A program made the translations under genes and the position numbers. Below the pieces are notes generated by a model that was not told the DNA's origin, did no database searches, and worked only from the letters and a program-made list of their open reading frames with translations. From JAQBYK01 sp964499425 (GTDB lineage: Bacteria > Patescibacteriota > Gracilibacteria > UBA1369 > LOWO2-01-FULL-3), in assembly GCA_964499425.1 (NCBI GenBank), contig CAZCLD010000017.1, positions 1-23,356 on the forward strand: a DNA stretch of 23,356 nucleotides. The letters run 5' to 3'. Of this stretch, positions 15,212-22,519 are shown one piece after another. The first letter of the stretch is position 1, and every line of letters starts with the position of its first letter.

Positions 15212-15922
15212 TTATAAGTTTAAAAAATCTTCCATTCCAAAAAATCCTTTCTTTCCATCTAGCCACTCAGCCGCCTTTACCGCTCCAAGCGCATATCCAT
15301 CACGACATCGTGCCTCATGAGTAATCGTTATTTTATCTGCAGCGCTGTCAAAACCAATTGTGTGAGAAAAATTCACTGGGCCACCTCTCACAGAGGAAAA
15401 GTGGATCTCCCCGTGTTCACGACGACGATTGAGTCTTTCATCGATCACCTCAGATTTTCTTTCCAATCGATCCACCAAGATTTTAGATAGTGTTTTAGCA
15501 GTGCCTGAAGGTGAGTCCGCTTTGTTGTGATGATGAATTTCATGCCCCCAGACATCATATTCATCAAATCCATTCATCAATCGTGCGGCCTCATCAATTA
15601 TGCGAAAATACAAGTTCACTCCAATTGAAAAATTAGAAGACCACAGGAAGCCGATCCCTTTCGCAGCAGCCCTGACTTCATCCAAATTATCGTACCAGCC
15701 AGTTGTGCCAACCACTACATTCACCGCGGCCTCTTTGCATGCCTTCACATTTTCCAAAACCCCCTCTGCCAAGGAAAAATCAATGGCCACATCTGCATCA
15801 GCAAGTGAGCCATCGTCGCCTGACTCCGGGTCTCGCACAGCCACAATCTCATGCCCGCGTTCCTCGGCAATTCGCCTTACAACCTTCCCCATTCCCCCAT
15901 ATCCAAATAATGCTATTTTCAT
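15212..15922 (-). CDS. dapB: 4-hydroxy-tetrahydrodipicolinate reductase
   Basis: NAD(P)H-dependent reduction in the lysine/DAP pathway. 236 residues, a short form (E. coli about 273). GYGGMGKVV nucleotide-binding loop at 7-15, GTTGW, SSNFSIGVN, and the signature EIHHHNKADSPSGTAK with the catalytic His and Lys. The start overlaps the asd stop by 4 nt. Confidence 0.95.
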   Translation of the reverse strand: MKIALFGYGGMGKVVRRIAEERGHEIVAVRDPESGDDGSLADADVAIDFSLAEGVLENVKACKEAAVNVVVGTTGWYDNLDEVRAAAKGIGFLWSSNFSIGVNLYFRIIDEAARLMNGFDEYDVWGHEIHHHNKADSPSGTAKTLSKILVDRLERKSEVIDERLNRRREHGEIHFSSVRGGPVNFSHTIGFDSAADKITITHEARCRDGYALGAVKAAEWLDGKKGFFGMEDFLNL

Positions 15923-17022
15923 GATTTTTTGACGTTAATAGATACTCCTTCAGACCTTGTAGCTTTAGTCTTGCCGTCGATCCCTCGAGCCTCACGGCCT
16001 TCCACAAAAAGCCCGGCGATTTGCACGGCATTAAGAGCCGCACCTTTGAGCAGCTGATCCCCACTTATAAAGAATTCCAATCCATGTTCTCCAAATACTA
16101 AATTCTGACGAATACGTCCCACCTCAATATCAAACTTTCCAGTCGCATTCATTGGCATTGGATAAAGCGCAGAGCTAGGCAGGTCAACGAGTTCCACGCC
16201 TGGAGCGTTAGCCAAAACTTCAGCTGCACGCTCAGGTGAGACAGGTCTCATAGTCTCAATAACAATGGACTCACTGTGTGCTCTCAAGGTTGGGATTCGC
16301 ACAGCTGTACAAGAAAGCGCCAACTCAGGCTCATTAAAAATCTTCCTGGTTTCCCAAGTCACTTTCATCTCTTCGCGCGTATATCCATTCTCCTCAAAGC
16401 TATCGATATGAGGAATGATGTTGAATGCAATTTGATGAGCAAACGCATCAGGTGTAACGTCGCAATCCGCGACTTTTGAGAAATCGCCATCGCACTTTTC
16501 AAGGACTTCGCCAGTCTGATCAATGAGCTCCTGCATGCCTTTCGCTCCAGCACCAGAGGTAGCTTGATAAGTCGAAACGATTACACGTTTCAAGCCAAAC
16601 TCCTGATGAAGAGGCCAAAGGGCCATCGCCGCAATCGCAGTAGTACAATTTGGATTAGCGATAACACCGCTATGTTTATTCGCGGCTTCTGAGTTAATCT
16701 CCGGGATTACAAGAGGGACATTTGCCTCGCGCCTAAAAGCCGAGGAATTATCTATCATCAGACAGTCAGCGGCCACAACACGCTCACGCCAATCTCGGCT
16801 AATCCCACTTCCAGCGGAGAAAAGGGCGATATCGCTTTCCGCAAAAACTTCGTCGGTAGCCAATTCACAAGTTGTTTCTCCAAAGGGCGTTTTAATCACA
16901 CGACCCTGCGATCTTTCAGACGTGATTAGTCGCAAACGATCAACCGGGAATCTCAATTCATCCAGGCACTTAATCATTTCCTGTCCTACGGCACCAGTGG
17001 CGCCAACAATTGCTATATTCAT
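15919..17022 (-). CDS. asd: Aspartate-semialdehyde dehydrogenase
   Basis: Reduces aspartyl phosphate to aspartate semialdehyde, the branch point for Lys/DAP, Thr, Met. 367 residues. GATGAVGQEM (7-16) binds NADP; DNSSAFR; the active-site Cys126 is in NPNCTT; RIPTLRAHSES carries the substrate Arg and catalytic His. The C-terminus is about 20 residues longer than usual and basic (KTKATRSEGVSINVKKS). The start overlaps the lysC stop by 4 nt. Confidence 0.95.
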   Translation of the reverse strand: MNIAIVGATGAVGQEMIKCLDELRFPVDRLRLITSERSQGRVIKTPFGETTCELATDEVFAESDIALFSAGSGISRDWRERVVAADCLMIDNSSAFRREANVPLVIPEINSEAANKHSGVIANPNCTTAIAAMALWPLHQEFGLKRVIVSTYQATSGAGAKGMQELIDQTGEVLEKCDGDFSKVADCDVTPDAFAHQIAFNIIPHIDSFEENGYTREEMKVTWETRKIFNEPELALSCTAVRIPTLRAHSESIVIETMRPVSPERAAEVLANAPGVELVDLPSSALYPMPMNATGKFDIEVGRIRQNLVFGEHGLEFFISGDQLLKGAALNAVQIAGLFVEGREARGIDGKTKATRSEGVSINVKKS

Positions 17023-18395
17023 AATTTTGGGGTTAAAGAATCTGCTATTTTCCGCCCTGAGGGACGAGGGCTTTGCCCAGTCGAACGTTCCCTAAAGAAC
17101 GTATTAAAAACTTTTTTCACAACATCTTGAGCTGCCTTTTCAGCTACAAGGAAAGTGATATTTCTCTTGGATGCACCTTGTGAAACCATACTAACATTGT
17201 GATCAGAAAGTGACGAGAACAAACGCCCGAGGACTCCCGTGTTTGAGCGAATTCCACCTCCAACCAGGCATACAATTGCCATGCCTGATTGCACTTCGAC
17301 GGTAGCAAATTCCTCAAGGTCTGACACAACAGCGCTCGCTGAGCCATTGTCTACGGTCAATGACACGCTCACTTCAGAAGTTGAAACCACGTCTACCGCA
17401 ATCTCATGTCGTGCAAATACTTCAAACAATCGAGCCAAAAACCCCTTTGCTTCAAGCATACCCGCAGAGCAAACGCTGATAATACTCACACCTTTTCGGT
17501 AGGTCGCTGATTTAAGGGAGTCTTCCTCGTCGTTCGTTATCAAAGTGCCAGTCGCTTCAGGATTGAAAGTGTTAAGAATTCTGACAGGAATGTTGTTCTC
17601 AATCGCCGGTTTGATAGTCTTAGGATGAAGAACTTTCGCACCAAAATATGCAAGCTCGCCAGCTTCACTAAACGAAAGTTGCGGTAGGACGTGAGCCTCT
17701 GGCACTAGACGAGGGTCAGCATTGTAGATGCCATCAACATCTGTCCAAACTTGGAGCTCGCGTGCATTTAGTGCTGATGCCAAAATCGCGCCAGTGTAAT
17801 CACTGCCTCCACGACCGAGAGTTATATAGTGACCATTTTCGGCCTGTGCGACAAAGCCGGTTACTATAGGCGTAACCCCCTCCTTTATCATAGGCTCCAA
17901 CTTCTCGCGAATAGCATTGTTAGTTTTTTCGAAATCGACGTTTCCTTCGCCAAAATTGTTGTCAGCAAATACAAGGTTGTAGGCGTCTACGGCTTCTGAT
18001 TTAATGCCACGTTTTTGAAGAAGCGCTGCCAAAATGCTGCTACTAATGCGCTCACCAAAGGTCAAAACTCTATCGCGAGCGCTGTCTGAAAGCTCCAAGA
18101 TTAGGCCAACGCCCTGCACCACTTTCCTGAGATTGTCGAAAAGAGGTCGTAAATCAAGCTCATTCAGGTCTAGTTCTTTGGTGATTTTCTCGTGATTTTG
18201 GGTCAATTCCTCAAAGATCGATTTCCAATCTCCACCGGAAAGAGCTGTCTCTGCTAACTCAATTAGGCGATCTGTAGTACCAGAGGTCGCTGAAACAACC
18301 ACGGCACAAGGTCTAGCATTTGAAACGATGTCAGCTACTTGTGCGATACTTTGTGAGCCCCCCATTGATGTGCCCCCGAATTTTGCAACTACCAT
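17019..18395 (-). CDS. lysC: Aspartate kinase with two ACT domains
   Basis: Phosphorylates aspartate, the first step of the aspartate family pathway. 458 residues. KFGGTS (5-10), TFGERISSSI, TLGRGGSDYTG and WTDVDGIYNADPR define the kinase domain. Two C-terminal ACT domains follow (VSIISVCSAGML..., and AIVCLVGGG...), with VSTSEVSVSLT typical of lysine-sensitive monofunctional kinases, so allosteric feedback by lysine is likely. No homoserine dehydrogenase is fused. After the second ACT there is a basic tail of about 25 residues not needed by the family. First gene of a six-gene operon. ATG at 18395 follows a leader with an attenuator, and no Shine-Dalgarno lies between the terminator and the ATG. 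Confidence 0.96.
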   Translation of the reverse strand: MVVAKFGGTSMGGSQSIAQVADIVSNARPCAVVVSATSGTTDRLIELAETALSGGDWKSIFEELTQNHEKITKELDLNELDLRPLFDNLRKVVQGVGLILELSDSARDRVLTFGERISSSILAALLQKRGIKSEAVDAYNLVFADNNFGEGNVDFEKTNNAIREKLEPMIKEGVTPIVTGFVAQAENGHYITLGRGGSDYTGAILASALNARELQVWTDVDGIYNADPRLVPEAHVLPQLSFSEAGELAYFGAKVLHPKTIKPAIENNIPVRILNTFNPEATGTLITNDEEDSLKSATYRKGVSIISVCSAGMLEAKGFLARLFEVFARHEIAVDVVSTSEVSVSLTVDNGSASAVVSDLEEFATVEVQSGMAIVCLVGGGIRSNTGVLGRLFSSLSDHNVSMVSQGASKRNITFLVAEKAAQDVVKKVFNTFFRERSTGQSPRPSGRKIADSLTPKL

Positions 18396-18410
18396 ATTTA
18401 TAAATTACTA

Positions 18411-18438
18411 AATAAAAAATCCGCCTTCTTTGGCGGAT
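18411..18438 (-). terminator. Attenuator terminator directly before lysC
   Basis: On minus: stem ATCCGCC/GGCGGAT (18438-18432 with 18425-18419) with loop AAAGAA, followed by a T-rich tract. It lies 15 nt before the lysC ATG and downstream of the operon promoter, so it can only serve to stop transcription before the operon. Its 5' arm can pair instead with upstream sequence (antiterminator). Confidence 0.88.
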
Positions 18439-18482
18439 AAAGTTCTTAGAGATTACAAAGAAAAAAGAACTTAACTCCGCCA
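18431..18482 (-). promoter_or_regulatory. Antiterminator stem competing with the lysC attenuator
   Basis: Upstream arm TGGCGGAGTTAAGTTCTT (18482-18465) pairs with AAGAACTTTATCCGCCA (18447-18431): 7 bp TGGCGGA/TCCGCCA plus 8 bp AAGTTCTT/AAGAACTT around a small internal loop, with a 17-nt loop. The downstream arm includes most of the terminator's 5' arm, so the two structures exclude each other. The upstream arm spans the last codons and stop of the leader peptide. Confidence 0.8.
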
Positions 18483-18527
18483 GGAGCAAGGTTTCTTTAT
18501 CTTCTTAGTTATTCTTGAGAAATCCAT
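18471..18527 (-). CDS. Lysine-rich leader peptide of the lysC operon
   Basis: Eighteen codons: MDFSRITKKIKKPCSWRS, then TAA. Four of five consecutive codons (8, 9, 11, 12: AAG AAG ... AAG AAA) are Lys, with Thr and Ile adjacent, all aspartate-family amino acids. It starts about 14 nt after the predicted transcription start with no Shine-Dalgarno. Ribosome stalling at the Lys codons would leave the antiterminator arm (codons 16-19 onward) free; a ribosome reaching TAA would cover it and let the terminator form. The arrangement is that of classical amino-acid leader peptides (thr, his, trp); the function is inferred. Confidence 0.72.
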   Translation of the reverse strand: MDFSRITKKIKKPCSWRS

Positions 18528-18547
18528 ATAAATCAATTACAGAAGCC

Positions 18548-18577
18548 ATCCTAACAGCTCAAATCCCCCTGTGTCAA
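18548..18577 (-). promoter_or_regulatory. Predicted promoter of the lysine operon
   Basis: On minus: perfect TTGACA (18577-18572), 18-nt spacer, TAGGAT (18553-18548, 4/6). Start near 18541 gives a leader of about 146 nt up to lysC. Confidence 0.65.
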
Positions 18578-18578
18578 G

Positions 18579-18660
18579 CCAAAAGCGCAGGCGGCGCCCT
18601 CGGCACCTGCAGCCTCGACGGCGCCCCCTGCCCCGTGGCCGGGGTGTGCCCCGGCGCGTC
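18579..18660. other. Very GC-rich hairpin-forming intergenic block
   Basis: Between the terminator of the surface-protein gene and the lysC promoter lies about 80 bp of strongly G+C-rich DNA in otherwise A+T-leaning intergenic sequence. It can form CCGGGG-TGTG-CCCCGG (perfect) and GCAGG..GGTGCC-GAG-GGCGCC..CCTGC on minus (one G-U). I see no credible gene in it; a plus-strand open frame across it has no support. Confidence 0.6.
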
Positions 18661-18672
18661 TTTCCAATACAC

Positions 18673-18702
18673 AAAAAAGAGCCGCCCATTCGAGCGGCTC
18701 TT
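18673..18702 (-). terminator. Rho-independent terminator after the surface-protein gene
   Basis: On minus: AAGAGCCGC, 8-nt loop, GCGGCTCTT followed by a T-run (six A on plus at 18673-18678). It lies about 50 nt after the stop codon. A weaker inverted repeat GAATCT/AGATTC lies between. Confidence 0.88.
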
Positions 18703-18748
18703 TCTCTATCGAATCTAATGTAATCAGATTCTCTTAAAAGGAATCTAA

Positions 18749-21700
18749 CTATTGGTTTACAACGTCAGAAATTACATCAGGTCCTACATTATCCAATTCA
18801 GTTAAGAATTGATCAGCAAGTGTAGTAACCTTGAATCCTTGAGCACGATTGAATTCGCCCTCTGGATCCCAGCTTCCATCACCTTGACCTGTCATCAAGC
18901 CAATTTTGTACGCAGCATCAATTTCGTCAGCATGCGGATGATCACAACTTACATCAGGAGTAACATTATCGAGAACACATGGACCAAAATCTACGTCATC
19001 AAAATCAGGATGTGTAGCCTCCATATTCCTTATAGTAAGGTATGCAATGTCATCACGAGTTGCAGTAGCATAGTAGTCAAAATCATCTACTTCATCTTCA
19101 GGAATAGTACCATTGCCAACTAAAGATCCCATATGTCCTTCAGCCCATTCAGGTATTCCAACAGTGCCAGGGAATGCTCCCGCATCTTCTTCGCCGTCAT
19201 TGGTCATTCTGTTAAGAATAGTACCAACTTCTACAAGCATGAATGGTGCGCTAGGAGCGAGATTACCATCACCAGTTCCTGTAACTAGAGCGGGCCTATC
19301 TTCGAGTACAGCTGTAGCTGCATAGGCAGGTTCTTCATACCACGTTCCTTCAATTTCCTCGATATCTCCCAAGTCTGGAACAAGCCCATCTTCTTTAAGA
19401 TGTTCAAGTTCCTCCGGGTCTTCAAGAATCCCTTCAAATGCAGTAAAGAATTCTCCAGTTTCTTCTTTCAGTTCCTCTTCCTTCCCTTCCAATGGAACAA
19501 TGTCACCATCTGCATCAGTCTCAGTTAGAGAGTTTACAACATTCTCAAACTTACGAACCTCAGCCTTAATGTTGGTAGTCGCTTCTGTAGAAACGAGCTC
19601 TGTTAAAGCAGTTTCTAGAACGTCGTCAGCTTCAGGAACGTCTGCAAGAGTCTCAGGAGGTAATGCAGCAAGGATTGGATTCACTGCAGTTAGAATTTCT
19701 TCGTGATTTTGCTCGACTTTTTGAATGTGTTCTTCTGGATAGTATTGAACACGCTCACTCATTTTATCACCAATGGCTTTGTTTAGAGACGCTGATACTC
19801 TGTCCCCTAATGCTGTCTCAAAAGTCTGTACAGCAGTAGCAAGAGCGTCATTCACAGCAGCAAGGACAGCATTTTCGATCATACGATCCGCTACGTCCAT
19901 GAATTTAGCAATTTGTGTCTCCATGATAACATCAAGACTCTCTTGGAATTGAGCCAATTTCTCAGCGATCATGGCTTCTAATTGTGCTTCAAAATCATCA
20001 GTTTCACCATAAAGACTAAACTGCTGATTTCTCCAGTCATCATCGTAACCAAGCTGACGTGCTAAGAAGTCATCTTCATTACAGAACATTGAGTCATCAT
20101 CGTGCTCTCCAAAATTGTCTTTCTCGAATTTACACAGATCCTTTTTAGCTCTTCGACATTCCATTTTAGCCGCTTCCGGATCCAGAGTTTCTGCAACAAG
20201 TAATACTGAGTCAACATTGCCAAGCAATTCCTCAGCAAGTTTCACGTTTTTTGTTGTCTTCTCTGGAGCATCTGGAATATATCCGTCACTTTCAAGCCAG
20301 TAACCAATTTCTCCCGCAGAATCTTCAAGGAATCCACAAGCACTCATTTGGTCTCTGTGTTCATAACACCCTCTGCCAATGTCCCCCATAGCCATCCAAA
20401 GTGGTTCTAGTGGACCAGGGCCATATGAGCCAGGACCACTATTCATCATGTCTTCTAGTACGCTAGAAGGATCTTCGATCAAAAAATCAATTTTTTCTCG
20501 TAGATCAGTTGCGTCGTCAGATTCACACAGGCCGTAAGCCTCTGATTGAAGTTTTTCTAATTCTTGAAGAATCCAAACACTTTCTCTACACATATGGAGT
20601 GCTTCAAATATCTGTCTTGTGTCGTCTGGACCAAGGTCAGCAAAGGCTGCAGGACCTACGTCAACTAGGGATTGAGCATTTTCAACACCTTTACAATAAG
20701 TGTATCCAGTTTGAATATTTACGTCGTCGATTTCCCATTGAAGTTCATCTAGCATGTTTTCAGCATGAGAACCATAGTTGGCTTCCGTGTCATACTTCTT
20801 GTTTTTTAGACTCTCAAAGAAATCGTCGGTTTCACTACCAATACCGGTTTTACACTCAAGTGATCCACGACCGATAGTTGCACAATAGTCCATCTCTTCA
20901 CCACCTTCTGTTTTGGCATTGTGGAAATCTTGCCAGTTTGGTTGCTTAGTTTTAGGTTGGTCTCCAAAGAGAGATTGTGAGCCTATTGGCATAGGCATAA
21001 AAAAGAAGTCATCTTTAGGGAAACAATCACCTTTGCCCTCAGAAGTATATGCATATGGGTCCCACTTGTTTCCACTATCAATACATCCGTCTTCCCAATT
21101 CCATCCATCGTGGTGATTACCATAACAGTATGGGTCTGCATTTAATTCGCGAGTGGTGGAACAGTGTGATTGGAAAGTTGCGAAATCATCAAAGGTATAG
21201 TCCACAGGGCCATGTGTTGAAACACATTCTCCTTTCCAATCATCCCAGAACATATCGTGTCCACAGAAAGGAACACAAGCTCCTTGACCATAAGGTCCTG
21301 CCCAAGGATCCCATGATTCATTATTCCCACACTGGATGTTGGTCCATTGGTCGTTGTAGCTATCATCATAATAATCATGATGGTCATCATCATGGTGATC
21401 ATCATCATGGTGATCATCATAATGATCATCATCATCATGATAGTAATTTGGCTTACATTGACTCATTCCTGGGTCCCAGGTTTCATTGTAGCCACAGCTA
21501 TCAACGGTTTCGGCAGTAGTATTACATGAGCCATCACCCCATTGGAATTGACCATAAGGACAGTCAGTAGTAGTCGTTGTTGTAGTATTGTTGAAATGTT
21601 CGTCACCATAACATTTGTAAATATTAGAACCAGTTTCTTGATAGTCCCATCCACAACCAGAGGCAGCTTCACAAGCTATGTCATCAGTATAACTTCCACA

Positions 21701-22372
21701 GCCCATGCCTGTAGTTGTCATTGGAGGACAAGGAGGAGTCCCTGTTCCTGCTGGATATGTTGATTCATCCCAACATACTCCTGCTGGATAAGAGGCACTA
21801 GAAGTTGCTGGAGCAGTAGCAGAACAACTACCGTCAGGTAAAACATAAGGGGTGGCACTAGGACAAGTAGCTGCTGGAGTTGTAGTGGTGCCATTTGTCG
21901 GTGCAGCACAACCATTTGTTGCACTCCAAACATTTGGACTTACACAGTTTTGCTCTGCAGTACATGCTTGACCTGCTGGAATTGTTGATCCATTTGGACA
22001 AGTGATATCAGCAACGGGGAAATTACATACACCAGCCCCGCTAGATCCGTCCCAAGCTCCACCATCATTGTCACAGGCCAGCTTCGCAGTGTCGGCAGCG
22101 TCACACTCTGGTCCAGTTACACTACGTCCAGCCAAGTTGTTACAATTCATGGGCTGATTTGGATCGTGAACAAAATTCGGATCTTCAGCAACACAAGAGT
22201 CTGATCCTGGATCGTACATTAGACCCTGGTCTGGACATGTAGCAGGATCCACAGCAATCAAACGCGTTTGCAACTCATTGCTGTCTAGCTGGCCGCCTAC
22301 CGCAACAGCAAAAACGAGCGCCGCCGCAAGTACGCCACCAACTAATTGATTATTGTTGTTTCTTTTTGACAT
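18749..22372 (-). CDS. Large secreted Cys-rich surface protein with C-terminal SLH-like repeats
   Basis: 1207 residues; no known function recognised. Residues 1-28: basic N-terminus and hydrophobic stretch (signal peptide or anchor). 45-455: very Cys-rich, with recurring disulfide-loop modules of the form C-x-x-x-(x)-x-W/Y-D-P-x(n)-C, e.g. CPDQGLMYDPGSDSC (46-60), CPYGQFQWGDGSC, CGYNETWDPGMSQC (293-306), CGHDMFWDDWKGEC, separated by Thr-rich linkers (GTTTTP, NNTTTTTTT). 312-337: a Asp/His tract with DDDHH repeats. About 500-1010: acidic, mainly helical, with further Cys up to about 800. About 1030-1191: three SLH-like units; the last (AAYKIGLMTGQGDGSWDPEGEFNRAQ) is clear, the first two diverged. 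SLH units usually hold proteins to secondary wall polymers, so a cell-surface location is likely. Own strong promoter and terminator: monocistronic. Confidence 0.82.
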   Translation of the reverse strand: MSKRNNNNQLVGGVLAAALVFAVAVGGQLDSNELQTRLIAVDPATCPDQGLMYDPGSDSCVAEDPNFVHDPNQPMNCNNLAGRSVTGPECDAADTAKLACDNDGGAWDGSSGAGVCNFPVADITCPNGSTIPAGQACTAEQNCVSPNVWSATNGCAAPTNGTTTTPAATCPSATPYVLPDGSCSATAPATSSASYPAGVCWDESTYPAGTGTPPCPPMTTTGMGCGSYTDDIACEAASGCGWDYQETGSNIYKCYGDEHFNNTTTTTTTDCPYGQFQWGDGSCNTTAETVDSCGYNETWDPGMSQCKPNYYHDDDDHYDDHHDDDHHDDDHHDYYDDSYNDQWTNIQCGNNESWDPWAGPYGQGACVPFCGHDMFWDDWKGECVSTHGPVDYTFDDFATFQSHCSTTRELNADPYCYGNHHDGWNWEDGCIDSGNKWDPYAYTSEGKGDCFPKDDFFFMPMPIGSQSLFGDQPKTKQPNWQDFHNAKTEGGEEMDYCATIGRGSLECKTGIGSETDDFFESLKNKKYDTEANYGSHAENMLDELQWEIDDVNIQTGYTYCKGVENAQSLVDVGPAAFADLGPDDTRQIFEALHMCRESVWILQELEKLQSEAYGLCESDDATDLREKIDFLIEDPSSVLEDMMNSGPGSYGPGPLEPLWMAMGDIGRGCYEHRDQMSACGFLEDSAGEIGYWLESDGYIPDAPEKTTKNVKLAEELLGNVDSVLLVAETLDPEAAKMECRRAKKDLCKFEKDNFGEHDDDSMFCNEDDFLARQLGYDDDWRNQQFSLYGETDDFEAQLEAMIAEKLAQFQESLDVIMETQIAKFMDVADRMIENAVLAAVNDALATAVQTFETALGDRVSASLNKAIGDKMSERVQYYPEEHIQKVEQNHEEILTAVNPILAALPPETLADVPEADDVLETALTELVSTEATTNIKAEVRKFENVVNSLTETDADGDIVPLEGKEEELKEETGEFFTAFEGILEDPEELEHLKEDGLVPDLGDIEEIEGTWYEEPAYAATAVLEDRPALVTGTGDGNLAPSAPFMLVEVGTILNRMTNDGEEDAGAFPGTVGIPEWAEGHMGSLVGNGTIPEDEVDDFDYYATATRDDIAYLTIRNMEATHPDFDDVDFGPCVLDNVTPDVSCDHPHADEIDAAYKIGLMTGQGDGSWDPEGEFNRAQGFKVTTLADQFLTELDNVGPDVISDVVNQ
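21361..21443 (-). repeat. Short tandem repeats encoding the Asp/His tract
   Basis: Imperfect 15-bp units (plus strand CATCATCATGGTGAT at 21385-21399 and 21400-21414, with flanking partial units) encode DDDHH repeats in the surface protein. In-frame 15-bp units could change copy number by slippage without breaking the frame. Confidence 0.8.
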
Positions 22373-22472
22373 TTTTATTTTTGTTTTAAAGGATAAAAAG
22401 AAAACTCATATATATAAAAAGATATTTATTTTAAGACATAGTTATTGGGTTAATTTTTAAGTGCACAAATAT

Positions 22473-22501
22473 ATTGTACAACAATATTGACACAAAGTCA
22501 A
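22473..22501 (-). promoter_or_regulatory. Promoter of the surface-protein gene, embedded in two inverted repeats
   Basis: On minus: TTGACT (22501-22496), 17-nt spacer, TACAAT (22478-22473). Start near 22466 gives a leader of about 94 nt without an obvious Shine-Dalgarno. The -35 lies in the inverted repeat TTGAC-N5-GTCAA (22487-22501), and the -10 in ATATTG-N5-CAATAT (22471-22487). The two repeats abut, so they are candidate operators. Confidence 0.7.
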
Positions 22502-22519
22502 CACCCAGCATAGCTTAAA

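Noticed and set aside
18396..18547. L-box lysine riboswitch in the lysC leader
   Set aside because: The leader is only about 146 nt, the stems found are fully explained by attenuator pairing, and I see no L-box core-like conserved junction sequence. A covariance scan would settle it.
18515..18718. Plus-strand open frame of 67 codons with several Cys across the GC-rich block
   Set aside because: It runs antisense through the lysC promoter and the terminator of the surface-protein gene and has no promoter or ribosome site; it is open mainly because the block is G+C-rich.
21347..21529. Plus-strand hydrophobic open frame (Ile/Met/Val repeats)
   Set aside because: It is the complement of the Asp/His codon repeats of the surface protein; artefact of repeat composition.
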